Positions 52,572 through 61,638 of a DNA stretch of 64,000 bases are shown piece after piece. Location of the stretch: contig NZ_CAAGSW010000001.1 in assembly GCF_900774055.1 (NCBI RefSeq), forward strand, positions 327,797 to 391,796, given 5' to 3'. Made by a program: the position numbers and the translations under genes. The stretch comes from Methanococcoides sp. AM1 (GTDB lineage: Archaea > Halobacteriota > Methanosarcinia > Methanosarcinales > Methanosarcinaceae). Below the pieces are notes generated by a model, which saw only the letters and a list, made by a program, of their open reading frames with translations, made no database searches and was not told the origin of the DNA. Every line of letters begins with the position of its first letter. The first letter of the stretch is position 1.

Positions 52572-53210
52572 TTATTTCAACAATTCTGGTAATTCGCGTA
52601 AATCTGATATGATTGCTATATTATATTCTTTGAATGGATTGTTATGCTCAGCTGAAACCCTTCCAATAAAAGGAATATCTGCTTCAAGTGCACCATTTAA
52701 ATCTGTAATTGCATCACCAATAAAGACGACCTGATCTTTTGTATAACCCCTATCTTCTAATATACATTTTATTAAATTTCCTTTGGTTTCAGGTGACCCA
52801 TAAGTTCCTTTGAAGTATTTATTAATACATTTTCTATCAACTATATCTATTAATTCATCTTCCGGAGTACCTGATACAATATACAAATCAATTTTTTGAT
52901 AGTAATCTTCAAGGAAATCTTTTGCTCCAAAGACCCATGGTGCATCTATCACATTTTGAATTACAAGATTTGAAAATTTATTCCCTAAATCAGTTCTGAT
53001 TTCATCGTTTATAGCCTTTTCAAGAAAGTTTTCGTAAATGTAATCAAATTTCTTAAACCTTGAAACCCCGCCATTTGCTAAATGGTATTCTACAACTTGA
53101 TCTACAATTTCTGTCCCTTCATCTTCAAAGAGTTTAGCAAATGCTTTCGTTTTGATATCAACAGATTCTACAAGCACTCCATCAAAATCAAACAATATCG
53201 CCTTTAACAT
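52572..53210 (-). CDS. HAD-superfamily phosphatase of the glycan cluster
   Basis: A 212-residue HAD hydrolase. Motif I LFDFDGVLVES opens the protein, LYIVSGTPEDE is motif II, GSPETKGNLIKCIL motif III and VVFIGDAITDLNGALEAD motif IV. The start is the ATG at 53210, after AGGTGT; it overlaps the cyclase stop (53204). In sialic and Kdo-type pathways a HAD enzyme removes phosphate from the 3-deoxy-ulosonic acid phosphate before CMP activation. This one could do an equivalent job here. The substrate is not shown by sequence. Confidence 0.85.
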   Translation of the reverse strand: MLKAILFDFDGVLVESVDIKTKAFAKLFEDEGTEIVDQVVEYHLANGGVSRFKKFDYIYENFLEKAINDEIRTDLGNKFSNLVIQNVIDAPWVFGAKDFLEDYYQKIDLYIVSGTPEDELIDIVDRKCINKYFKGTYGSPETKGNLIKCILEDRGYTKDQVVFIGDAITDLNGALEADIPFIGRVSAEHNNPFKEYNIAIISDLRELPELLK

Positions 53211-53893
53211 TTTTTTACACCTGCAACTATTGTACAAGGAGCACCATCTGCACCTTTTACCCTAATTGGTAATGCACAACAAGATACTATTTCCACATCA
53301 TCTTCCAATATACTTAAGTCCATATCTTCAATCAACAAGATCGGATTGCCGTAATCGTCTGGATCTAAGAAGGAACGATGCGCTTTGCGACCTTCATCTC
53401 TGTTTTGCCAGGAGGATATGGATATGGAATCTATTCCAATTGCACGAAGATTTGGATAATTCTTTCTTAAAAAGATCCCTAGTTCAGAAGATAAACCCGG
53501 ATTTTCACTCCAGTACTTTGTTTTGTTTCTGTTTTTGCAGAATCCTGTATAGATAAGGAGTAAATCTGTTTCTTTTGGTATTTTTTCAAAACTTTCATCT
53601 ACTTCTACACACATAGTTCCATTTATTGTTGGTTCTTTTATTACCGAAATTTTTGAAAAGTTCCAAAATGTGGGTGGAAACTCATCAATTGATTTGCCAT
53701 TTGAATAAAAATGATTTGGGGTATCGATATGGGTTCCTATATGATTTGCCAATTGCCAACGAGAGGTATTGCAACTGTCTCCTTTTGTTACGTTTTTTAT
53801 AAATTCTCTTTTAAACCCCTCACTATTTCCATATGAGGGTGTAGAAGTATCTAAAGGATAAGACAACCAAACAAAATCGATATTGTCATTCAT
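53204..53893 (-). CDS. Cyclase-family metal-dependent hydrolase
   Basis: A 229-residue protein with the cyclase/kynurenine formamidase metal site NHIGTHIDTPNHF, where His and Asp residues bind zinc or manganese. Further family features are LLLIYTGF and AIGIDSISISS near residue 155. Known members open amides or lactones (for example N-formylkynurenine, isatin). Within a sugar-acid cluster it might open or form a lactone or lactam, or remove an N-acyl group. It overlaps the epimerase gene before it (8 nt) and the HAD gene after it, so it belongs to the pathway. Exact reaction unknown. Confidence 0.8.
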   Translation of the reverse strand: MNDNIDFVWLSYPLDTSTPSYGNSEGFKREFIKNVTKGDSCNTSRWQLANHIGTHIDTPNHFYSNGKSIDEFPPTFWNFSKISVIKEPTINGTMCVEVDESFEKIPKETDLLLIYTGFCKNRNKTKYWSENPGLSSELGIFLRKNYPNLRAIGIDSISISSWQNRDEGRKAHRSFLDPDDYGNPILLIEDMDLSILEDDVEIVSCCALPIRVKGADGAPCTIVAGVKKC

Positions 53894-54815
53894 TTTTTGT
53901 TCCTTCTTCGATTAAATACCCCAATTCTTCGTGCACATTTTCGTGAATTGAAGCATAGATCTCAGACATAATGTTCAACAATCCCTGACCCATGTCTACG
54001 TAATAATTGCTTGTAAGCTTTTTACCTATCCTTGGATTAAATGAATAAGGAGTCACCTGATAATGAGTTTCAGATTTTGAATTTTCATAAATAATTTCAA
54101 CATCTCCACCTGACATTTCGTTGACCATATTTAACAGATCTTTATACTTCAACGTCTGGTTTCCAGTCAATATAACATGTTGATTTTCATAATCAGGATC
54201 AAGAATCTCTACGCTGGATCTTGCCGCATCTTCCACGTGGATATACTCCCGTATCTCTTCGCCTGTCCCGTGATATTCTATTTTTTTGGTTGTGAGAGCT
54301 TCTTTTATTAAACGATATATGCTATTGCGTTCGTCTGCACGATTGCCATACAAGGAGCCATAACGCAAAATTGTGTAGGGCAGATCAAACAGCTTGTTAT
54401 AATCATCGATGAATGATTCCGCGGATTGTTTGCTGCTCCGATAAAAAGAACCTGTCTGACTGTATACATAAACTGAACTGGAGAAAATAAATCGTTCAAC
54501 GCCTGCATTTTTTGCAGCTTCGAGAACCATCACATTCCCCAAAATATTATATTTAATTGTGTCAATAGGCCTTTTAACACATTCATCGATGTCGGCAATA
54601 CCTGCCAAATTATATACTATGTCACAACCTGCCACCGCATTTTCAACTGATTCTTTGTCCAGTATATCACCAACGATCATCTCCTGCCCATCTTTGAGAT
54701 GCGGAGAAGTTGTGATGTCAAATATGGTTACATGATATCCACTATCCGTTAAAGCATCTGCAATATGGCTTCCCAAAAACCCTGACCCGCCAAAAACAAT
54801 TACTTTTTTGCTCAA
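53886..54815 (-). CDS. NAD-dependent sugar epimerase/dehydratase
   Basis: A 309-residue extended SDR. The Rossmann start VIVFGGSGFLGSHIADAL, the catalytic serine in IFSSSVYVYSQ and the YRSSK pair fit nucleotide-sugar epimerases or dehydratases. GSLYGNRADERNS and HGTGEEIREYIHVEDAA (near 170-195) are also characteristic. The start is TTG with GAGGTG upstream and overlaps the stop of the 2-hydroxyacid dehydrogenase. It probably modifies a nucleotide-linked sugar of the glycan; the direction and substrate cannot be told. Confidence 0.87.
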   Translation of the reverse strand: MSKKVIVFGGSGFLGSHIADALTDSGYHVTIFDITTSPHLKDGQEMIVGDILDKESVENAVAGCDIVYNLAGIADIDECVKRPIDTIKYNILGNVMVLEAAKNAGVERFIFSSSVYVYSQTGSFYRSSKQSAESFIDDYNKLFDLPYTILRYGSLYGNRADERNSIYRLIKEALTTKKIEYHGTGEEIREYIHVEDAARSSVEILDPDYENQHVILTGNQTLKYKDLLNMVNEMSGGDVEIIYENSKSETHYQVTPYSFNPRIGKKLTSNYYVDMGQGLLNIMSEIYASIHENVHEELGYLIEEGTKNE

Positions 54816-55783
54816 AACAACACCTCGTTTTTCAATTTTTCATTACTGTTATATCGAATAATTTCATCTGTAGCTTCAAGTTCCATCCTTTGCCTGGACT
54901 CTTTTGTGCTTGCTCCCATGTGACATGTGAGCACCACTGTTTCACATTGATTTAATGGACCATCATATGGCTCATTTTCGAAAACATCAACCGCTGCTCC
55001 TGCAATCATTCCTTGTTGCAATGCATCAACCAAAGCAGATTCATCCACTATTGGCCCCCTAGCAGTGTTGATTAGTATTGCAGTAGGTTTCATCTTTTCA
55101 ATTGCCTTATCATCAACTAAATGATATGTGCTTTTAGTGAGTGGTACATTTAAAGAAATTACATCAGAGTTTTCCAGTAAAGTCCTTTTGTCGACCCATT
55201 CAATTCCCATCATGTGACCAAAGGCCATATCCGGTTCTATGTCATTGGCCATTATTTTAACATTGAAAGGCTGCAGCAGGTGTGCCAGTGTTTTTCCGAT
55301 ACGCCCCATGCCGATAATTCCCACAGTCTTGCCATATAACAGTCCGCCCATATGGCGATGCCATTTCCCTTCCCTTAAATGACGATCTGTAGCAGTTATC
55401 ATTCGCAGACAATCAAACATAAGTCCTATACAGAGTTCTGCCACAGCCAATGTTGGTGCATCAGGTGTAAATGCTATTTTCACATCATGCATCTTTGCAA
55501 GATCAAAATCAATTCCATCCAACCCAATTCCCACACGTGAAATCAATTTGAGATTCGGTGCATTTTCAAATACAGAAGAATCGATTATCTCAGTACCAGC
55601 TATGAGTGCATCGCAATCTTTTATCTGTGTTGCTAACTCTGATGTCGTTATTTTACGACCATATGGATTGAGTCCATAGCTTATTCCTTGTGCTTCCAAA
55701 AGATCTAGAGGCTTACTGGAAATTTCACCAAATGGATGAGTTGAGATAAACACTTTCTTTATAGATGACGCTTTATCCATCAT
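54812..55783 (-). CDS. D-2-hydroxyacid dehydrogenase
   Basis: A 323-residue NAD-dependent dehydrogenase of the phosphoglycerate/glycerate type. Key regions: ISRVGIGLDGIDF, the dinucleotide fold GKTVGIIGMGRIGKTLAHLL, NTARGPIVDESALV and the catalytic His in LTCHMGAST. It reduces a 2-oxo acid or oxidises the D-2-hydroxy acid. Next to an HpaI-type aldolase this hints at handling of pyruvate-, glycerate- or ulosonate-like compounds rather than serine synthesis. It starts 1 nt after the aldolase stop and overlaps the epimerase start. Its true substrate is unknown. Confidence 0.87.
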   Translation of the reverse strand: MMDKASSIKKVFISTHPFGEISSKPLDLLEAQGISYGLNPYGRKITTSELATQIKDCDALIAGTEIIDSSVFENAPNLKLISRVGIGLDGIDFDLAKMHDVKIAFTPDAPTLAVAELCIGLMFDCLRMITATDRHLREGKWHRHMGGLLYGKTVGIIGMGRIGKTLAHLLQPFNVKIMANDIEPDMAFGHMMGIEWVDKRTLLENSDVISLNVPLTKSTYHLVDDKAIEKMKPTAILINTARGPIVDESALVDALQQGMIAGAAVDVFENEPYDGPLNQCETVVLTCHMGASTKESRQRMELEATDEIIRYNSNEKLKNEVLF

Positions 55784-55784
55784 A

Positions 55785-56543
55785 TCACATCTCTTTTATT
55801 TTCTCAATCGAATTCCTGCACCCTTCTCCTAAAAACAAGATATCCAAACTATGTGCTATAAAGCGATAGCCTTCGTCTACCTTTTCTTTAAAATCATCAA
55901 CTGTTGGTGGTATCACATGATAACCGGAAAGTGCATCGAGCCTATTAGATATCTCTTTTACTTTTTCGAGTGCCTCCACTACATCAGGATGATCAAACTG
56001 CCCTGGCACTCCAAGTGAACCTGAAAGATCATAAGGACCTATGATAAAACCATCAACGCCATCTACAGAGAGGATCTCTTCTAAGTTTTCAACAGCTTTT
56101 ATATGTTCCACTTGCACAATAACAATACTTTCTTCATCATTCCATTCTTTGTATTCTTCGAATGATTCTCCATACCCCTGTGCACGGGCCAGACCAACAC
56201 CACGTATGCCTTTTGGCGGATACTTGACAGATGATACAGCTTGTTCTGCATCTTCACGGCAGTTTACCATAGGCACTATAACACCGTGAGCTCCCGCATC
56301 CATTACTCTTTTTATGAGATTTGGATCATTTTTACCTACCCTGACAAGAGGCACACACCCTGCAAGTTCAATTATCTGGATCAATTGTTGGGCTTGGTGC
56401 AATGTGATCGCACTGTGTTCCATATCCACGGTAAGCCAATCATATCCTGCTCTGACCATAATTTCAGCTATTGAGGGGTGCCCCAATGTGATCCAAGAAC
56501 CAATTGTTAATTCCTTATTTTTTAATTTTTCCTTCAGCGTCAT
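55785..56543 (-). CDS. HpcH/HpaI-type class II aldolase
   Basis: A 252-residue TIM-barrel aldolase. The active-site residues are visible: His in VDMEHSAITLHQ, Arg in PLVRVGKNDP, and the metal-binding acidic residues in VQVEHI and GPYDLSGSLG; KGIRGVGLARAQGYG is another signature. HpaI enzymes join or split pyruvate (or related oxo acids) and an aldehyde, giving 4-hydroxy-2-oxo acids, the skeleton of 3-deoxy-ulosonic acids. The ATG at 56543 follows GAGGAG at good spacing, 3 nt after the previous stop. In this cluster it may take the place of NeuB/KdsA-type synthases. Confidence 0.88.
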   Translation of the reverse strand: MTLKEKLKNKELTIGSWITLGHPSIAEIMVRAGYDWLTVDMEHSAITLHQAQQLIQIIELAGCVPLVRVGKNDPNLIKRVMDAGAHGVIVPMVNCREDAEQAVSSVKYPPKGIRGVGLARAQGYGESFEEYKEWNDEESIVIVQVEHIKAVENLEEILSVDGVDGFIIGPYDLSGSLGVPGQFDHPDVVEALEKVKEISNRLDALSGYHVIPPTVDDFKEKVDEGYRFIAHSLDILFLGEGCRNSIEKIKEM

Positions 56544-56545
56544 TG

Positions 56546-57823
56546 TCACTCCTCACCAGTTTCGATTTGTCTCTTATTTAATGCTGGAACATATGAAGGT
56601 GTTAAAGAATAGTATTGTATCCCCATAGACTCACCATATGAAATCAGTTTCTCAAGATATTTGCAATGGGTTTCATAATAATCTTTATAATCCCTATCTC
56701 TGAAAAAAGAAGGATGGGTTTCAAAAGCCGTTTTCATAAGGTCATCATATTGCACAGAAGAACTGTGTTTCCAGAAATATTTTTCATTTGGTTCTCTTCC
56801 ATCTGCACCAATAATGAACACTTTTTTGGCTACTGCAGAAGCAATTGGCACCATTAAAAAAGTTAAAATGTTCGAGGATTTTTTTACATAAAATTTATCA
56901 ATTGAGGGTATATTCAAAGATCTAACAGAAGGCATGCCTATTAATTTACTTTTAAGTTCAGGATAATGAGCAAGTAATAGAGGCATGGCCATATCAGGAA
57001 CCATCACAAAGCATCCATATTCCCTGACCACATCCAGAACATGATCCCTGAATTGTGCTGAATATTCACAAGGGCTAAAATGGAACACAGGATCCGCAAA
57101 AACCAGTAGATCAGGTCCATTTACAGACTCCAAAAAAGTATCATTTTTCACAGTACTATTGCAGATTACCTTGAAACAATCGTCCCCATAATCAAATTCC
57201 TTGTATCGATCAAAAGAAGGACCTGTTGCGAAACAACAGGCTTTATGTTTATACTTATTCTCTTCGAGTAGGTAAGAGAGATTTTGTTTTGAAATTGATC
57301 TGAATTGTTCAATTTCTTTTTTATCAAATGTCTTATAGTATCCATCTTTCCATATGTTAGCTTCTTCAAAAGAGAAACAATATGGATCGATTATCATTGT
57401 TTTATGTAATCTCAAAAATATAGCAGGGTCGCGAAAAGCTTCAGTTCTCGTAACGAGTATTAAATCGGAATTAAATTTATCTCTTGCTTCATTTTCGTCA
57501 ATAAAGACAACATTGCTTAGACTATTCAGATAACACCGTTGGTTAGGCGTAGCGGATAGTGATTTAGGATCGATATCTTTCAAATTTTCAGATACCGTCA
57601 CAAATATCGAAAGATTCTCCTTAGAAGGGAATCCCCAAGCCAACCGATTGATATAGTCTGCTAATTTATTCTTATCATCAATTGCCGGATAAACTAAAAT
57701 GGAATTTACAGACCCGCCTATGAATTTATCTGCGATTATTCTAGTACCAGCATAAAGCAAGTAAATCCGGAATTTTCTTTTAATAGCTGGAAGATCTCTT
57801 TTTCCATACGCCACTTCACTCAT
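56546..57823 (-). CDS. DUF115/sialyltransferase-like glycan protein, copy 1
   Basis: A 425-residue protein with a clear paralog at 59928. Around residue 195-206 is ACCFATGPSFDRYKE and near residue 350 FIIGADGREPNEKYFWKHSS. A GxGPS motif followed by a nucleotide-fold domain recalls DUF115/MAF proteins and GT42 sialyltransferases, which use CMP-activated acids. The N-terminal ~190 residues form a separate domain of unknown type. It overlaps the CMP-sugar synthetase gene by 4 nt (ATGA), the natural supplier of donor. I therefore suggest a transferase for the CMP-activated sugar. The family link is tentative, from short motifs only. Confidence 0.6.
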   Translation of the reverse strand: MSEVAYGKRDLPAIKRKFRIYLLYAGTRIIADKFIGGSVNSILVYPAIDDKNKLADYINRLAWGFPSKENLSIFVTVSENLKDIDPKSLSATPNQRCYLNSLSNVVFIDENEARDKFNSDLILVTRTEAFRDPAIFLRLHKTMIIDPYCFSFEEANIWKDGYYKTFDKKEIEQFRSISKQNLSYLLEENKYKHKACCFATGPSFDRYKEFDYGDDCFKVICNSTVKNDTFLESVNGPDLLVFADPVFHFSPCEYSAQFRDHVLDVVREYGCFVMVPDMAMPLLLAHYPELKSKLIGMPSVRSLNIPSIDKFYVKKSSNILTFLMVPIASAVAKKVFIIGADGREPNEKYFWKHSSSVQYDDLMKTAFETHPSFFRDRDYKDYYETHCKYLEKLISYGESMGIQYYSLTPSYVPALNKRQIETGEE

Positions 57824-58500
57824 AATTTATTCCTTAATTGTTTATAAAGTGTCTCAGCCAGTATAAAATCTTCCGGTTCATCTATATCAATGGATTCAAG
57901 CTTGTTCATTTCAAACATCTGTGGTTTCAAGCCAATTCGCCGATTCCCAGTATTTTTGAAAGATTCTCTGGAAAAAATATAGACGTTCGAATTTTCCTCA
58001 AACAAAGGAGGTAAATCCTGTGTTCGGAGAAGTTCCTGAGGATTATGATTAACTGGTTCACCATTTTGCCAGTAAAGACGTGTTTGTAAACGATTTACAG
58101 AAAACAAAGAGTCGAATTTGCTCAAATTTCTAAAATATGTCTCTATGGCACAATCAATGGTATCTGTTGTCAGCAGTGGATTAGTACTGTGAGTCTGAAG
58201 AAAATGTTCTCCTTCAAATTTTGATATGTCATGGCCTATGATATCGTTCATAGCCACGAGATCACCCATTAATTCTTCAGGACGTTCAATTATTCTCACA
58301 TTGTCAAAATGGGATATTGCATCCTCTGAGATCTGTTTGCTGTCAGTGTTGATGCACACTTCTTTTATGTATTTGGATTGAGTCAAGGATTCCATTATTC
58401 GATGGAAGAGAGGTTTGCCGCAGAAGTCTCTCATATTCTTGTTAGGGACTCTTTCTGAATGTTTTTTCATTGGGAGGAGAGCTATAATATTTTTGTTCAT
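57820..58500 (-). CDS. CMP-sugar (acylneuraminate-type) cytidylyltransferase
   Basis: A 226-residue nucleotidyltransferase of the NeuA/KdsB kind. ALLPMKKHSERVPNKNMRDF carries the R-x-P-x-K-N signature; FCGKPLFHRIMESL follows, and the acidic site QTHSTNPLLTTDTID and IDIDEPEDFILAE lies as in CMP-NeuAc synthetases. It activates a sugar acid with CTP. The start at ATG 58500 has GAGG upstream; the longer frame begins inside the overlap with the GT4 gene. A decayed second copy lies at 61200-61638. The identity of the sugar is open: no NeuB or KdsA is present nearby. Confidence 0.85.
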   Translation of the reverse strand: MNKNIIALLPMKKHSERVPNKNMRDFCGKPLFHRIMESLTQSKYIKEVCINTDSKQISEDAISHFDNVRIIERPEELMGDLVAMNDIIGHDISKFEGEHFLQTHSTNPLLTTDTIDCAIETYFRNLSKFDSLFSVNRLQTRLYWQNGEPVNHNPQELLRTQDLPPLFEENSNVYIFSRESFKNTGNRRIGLKPQMFEMNKLESIDIDEPEDFILAETLYKQLRNKL

Positions 58501-58508
58501 TATATGCC

Positions 58509-59783
58509 TCAATTAATTGTTTTGGAAATTTCGATCAATTTACTTGCAACATTTGACCAACTTTGTTCTTGCTTCATATTAGATAGGCCAATTTTGAAAG
58601 ATTCAATCTCCTTTTTGTCCAGTTCAAAAAACCTCTCAATTGAATCTACAAAACTGTTGATATTTTCAGCTTCAAAAGTAAGTCCTAAATTAAATTTATT
58701 AATAAATTCACCAATCTGCCCATGTTCTGGTCCTATGACAGGTAGACCAAACTCCGCAGCATTTGCCAGAACGCCACTCGCACCTATAAAACTTTTGTTA
58801 TAAGGTAGTACTAATACATCTGCTGCAGAAAAATAATTCTGGTAATCTCCGTATGAAGAATTATCTTCTAGTGATATTCGTGTGTAGGAATTATCCCATC
58901 CAATAGAACTGATCAACGAATCAACACTGTAATCTAGAATATGAGACATTGATCCTGCGAGTAGGAAGAAATATTTTTGCTCATCTATTTTTTTCAAAGA
59001 TTCAATTATTAGATCAATACCTTTGTCCTTTCGCATGGTTCCAATAAACAAAATAATTTTCTTATTCGTATCTATATTTAAGTTTTTTAATGCTACCTTT
59101 TTGTCAATCATTTCACAATTTGTTGCCAGACCATAGGGTGTATAGAATAATTTGTCAGGTTTCAGCTGTACCTTATCTTCATAAAATTCATACAGTGCTT
59201 TGCTATGAAATAGAATATTTATCTTATTTAGCATTATATAGTAATATATTCTGTACAAGAAGTTGATTCTTTTTGGTAGTTTTGTATTTCCATTTGTGTA
59301 TACATGGACGTCTACTAATGTATTCTTAGGAATTATACCAAAAAGTGATGATATGAAAAGTCCAATATTGCGGGGGAAATCATGAATGAATATTAAATCG
59401 TAGTTTTGACAGTCATTATTTAGTTTGATTGTAATAAAAATAAGAACCGTTTCCAGACTATCTTTTATTCTTAATGTGACATGCCGCGATACTTTTAAGA
59501 GATTTTTCGAAATTATACCTATAGAGCTGATGTTGTTCAATATATTGTTAAATCTCCCCATTGTATTTACAAAAAAAGGGAACATAATATAATCAGAAAT
59601 AAGTTTGTTCTTTAAATCATATTCGCTAATCCAATTGTGTCCAGTAAAACCATTATGCATACCTTCATTTATTACACCTTTAATAGTGAGTTCTTTTACA
59701 ACATTATTTGAAAAAGATGAATGGTGTCCAGGTAAATGTAGTTGAGGCATTAAGTGGAATATTTTTGTATTTTTCCCATTCAT
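58509..59783 (-). CDS. GT4-like glycosyltransferase
   Basis: A 424-residue GT-B transferase. The C-terminal domain has ILFIGTMRKDKGIDLIIESL, the YFSAADVLVLPYNKSFIGASGVLANAAEFGLPVI region, where the usual E-x7-E is altered, and EFINKFNLGLTFEAEN. The N-terminal domain is AT-rich coded and shows HLPGHHSSFSNNVVKEL. It adds one sugar to the lipid-linked glycan in the cytoplasm. It is the first gene of the overlapping series that continues with the CMP-sugar synthetase 8 nt downstream. Sugar unknown. Confidence 0.82.
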   Translation of the reverse strand: MNGKNTKIFHLMPQLHLPGHHSSFSNNVVKELTIKGVINEGMHNGFTGHNWISEYDLKNKLISDYIMFPFFVNTMGRFNNILNNISSIGIISKNLLKVSRHVTLRIKDSLETVLIFITIKLNNDCQNYDLIFIHDFPRNIGLFISSLFGIIPKNTLVDVHVYTNGNTKLPKRINFLYRIYYYIMLNKINILFHSKALYEFYEDKVQLKPDKLFYTPYGLATNCEMIDKKVALKNLNIDTNKKIILFIGTMRKDKGIDLIIESLKKIDEQKYFFLLAGSMSHILDYSVDSLISSIGWDNSYTRISLEDNSSYGDYQNYFSAADVLVLPYNKSFIGASGVLANAAEFGLPVIGPEHGQIGEFINKFNLGLTFEAENINSFVDSIERFFELDKKEIESFKIGLSNMKQEQSWSNVASKLIEISKTIN

Positions 59784-59927
59784 AGTTTAACACTCGCAAT
59801 ATCTTACTGGGTATTGAATTGCATTAATTAATTTCAAGAGATAAATTAGATGATAAAAGTATTATCTGGTTTAAGTATTTAATCAAGAAAATGAATCTTG
59901 TATATTAGTATTGTTATCCCAAAAGTG

Positions 59928-61196
59928 TTACTTTTGTCTTTTTCCCAGTGCTGGAATGAAGGATAGCGTCAAAGAAATATATTTTTTGCCTAATGATTCT
60001 CCATATTCTACTAATTTCTCCAAAAATAAACAATGTTCTTCATAATAATCTTTGTAATCCCTGTCTCTAAAAAATGAGGGATGGGTTTCAAATGCTGTCT
60101 GCATTAAATCACTATATTGTGCTGAAGAACTGTGTTTCCAAAAGTATTTTTCATCGGGATTTCTTCCATCGGCTCCAATTATAAAAATTTCATTTGCAAT
60201 TGCTGAAGCTACTGGAAGCATAAAAAGTGTCAATATATTAGAAGATCCTTTTAGTACATAGTTTTCAGGAGTTGGGAAATTGAACTTACTTCCAACTGGC
60301 ATCCCAATTAAATAATCCGTGAGTTCAGGGTAATGGGCAAGCAACAACGGAACAGTAACATGCGGTACCATCACGAAACATTTATATTTTTCAACTACTG
60401 CTAATACATCGTCCCTAAAACAAGCTGAATACTCACAGGGACTAAAGTGAAAGACAGGATCGGCAAATACCAATAAATCTGGTTTTTTAATGTGCTTTAA
60501 AAACTTTTCGTTTTTCACCGTACTGTTACAAATGACCTTGAAGCTCTTTTCTTCAAAATCAAAGTCTCCATATCGGTCAAATGAAGGACCTGTAGCAAAA
60601 CAGTATGCTTTTGTATTATGTTTATTTTTTTGTAATAAATTTATATAATTTCTCTTAGAAAGAGATTCAAATTCTAGTAGCTCACTCTGAGTGAATGCCT
60701 TATAAAATCCAGATTTCCAAACATTTGATTCTTCTAATGAAAAATATTGCTTGTCAGCTACGATTGTTTTATTGAGGTTCAGGAGGATTGATAGATCCAA
60801 TAAAGAAGAAGATTTAGTTATTAAGATTAAATCAGCTTCTGACATTTTGGTTTCATCTGGGCTAACAAGATCAATATATATGGAATCTTTCAAATAATTT
60901 CTTTGAGTAGAAGGAGGTTTTAATTTACTAATATCAATATCTTTGAGTTCTTTTGTAACACTTACCTTTAGATCTAAACCATCTTTATTTGGAAATCCCC
61001 ATGCCAGACGATTGAGGAAATCAGCCAATTCGTCTCTACTTTGAATTGATGGATATGTCATTATTTTATTAACTTGCCGATTATTATTTTTGGTTAGGAT
61101 TTGAAAGACTTTGCGGAAACCAATGTAAAAAAAATTGACTATTGATCTACGTTTAATGGCCGCAGTATTCCTTTTCCCATATGCAATTTCACTCAT
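59928..61196 (-). CDS. DUF115/sialyltransferase-like glycan protein, copy 2
   Basis: A 422-residue paralog of the protein at 56546, alike over its whole length: same start (MSEIAYGKRN), CFATGPSFDRYGDF, DLLVFADPVFHFSPCEYSA and IIGADGRNPDEKYFWKHSS are shared. The catalytic-looking motifs are intact, so both copies may work, perhaps on different acceptors or linkages. Upstream lies a decayed copy of the CMP-sugar synthetase gene, in the same order as at copy 1. A segment containing both genes was therefore duplicated. Function is inferred as for copy 1. Confidence 0.6.
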   Translation of the reverse strand: MSEIAYGKRNTAAIKRRSIVNFFYIGFRKVFQILTKNNNRQVNKIMTYPSIQSRDELADFLNRLAWGFPNKDGLDLKVSVTKELKDIDISKLKPPSTQRNYLKDSIYIDLVSPDETKMSEADLILITKSSSLLDLSILLNLNKTIVADKQYFSLEESNVWKSGFYKAFTQSELLEFESLSKRNYINLLQKNKHNTKAYCFATGPSFDRYGDFDFEEKSFKVICNSTVKNEKFLKHIKKPDLLVFADPVFHFSPCEYSACFRDDVLAVVEKYKCFVMVPHVTVPLLLAHYPELTDYLIGMPVGSKFNFPTPENYVLKGSSNILTLFMLPVASAIANEIFIIGADGRNPDEKYFWKHSSSAQYSDLMQTAFETHPSFFRDRDYKDYYEEHCLFLEKLVEYGESLGKKYISLTLSFIPALGKRQK

Positions 61197-61638
61197 AATA
61201 TACCCTTAATTGTTTGTAAAGTGTCTCAGCCAGTATAAAATATTCCGGTTCATCAGTATCGATAGCTTCAAGTTTATTTATCTCAAAAATTTGTGGTAAA
61301 TCTTGAGTAAATAGTCATTTTGTGGATCATAGTTATTTGTGTTACATTTTACCACTATGATCTTGTTTCTACTATGTGTCTGAAGAAGATGTTTTCCTTT
61401 AATTGTAAATCATGGGTAATAATTTTGTTTATGGAGACAAGGTATCCAATAATTGTAGGTGAGCTATTAATAATCTAAACATTTGCAAAAATTCCCCCAC
61501 GATATGTTTTGAGAACTTCGCCATAAGTATCTATAGAAGCTTTCTCGACATATTTTGGATTAATAAAGTTTACCTTGTATAATGATAAAGAGGTTTGTTA
61601 GCAAAACTTTTCATCTTTTTCTTAGGCACACTTTCAGA
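61197..61638 (-). pseudogene. Decayed CMP-sugar cytidylyltransferase copy
   Basis: The right part (61200-61300) matches 57826-57925, the C-terminal coding end of the intact gene: TTAATTGTTT.TAAAGTGTC and CAGCCAGTATAAAAT are shared. Further matches follow near 61370-61400 (TGTGTCTGAAGAAGATG against 58190-58206), near 61480 and near 61590. The frame is broken by stops and indels, and the middle part is deleted or rearranged. It is a dead copy from the duplication that also produced the second DUF115-like gene. Confidence 0.75.

Noticed and set aside
55785-56543. NeuB or Kdo8P synthase for the CMP-sugar cluster
   Set aside because: The active-site pattern is that of HpcH/HpaI aldolases; no PEP-condensing synthase motif is present.
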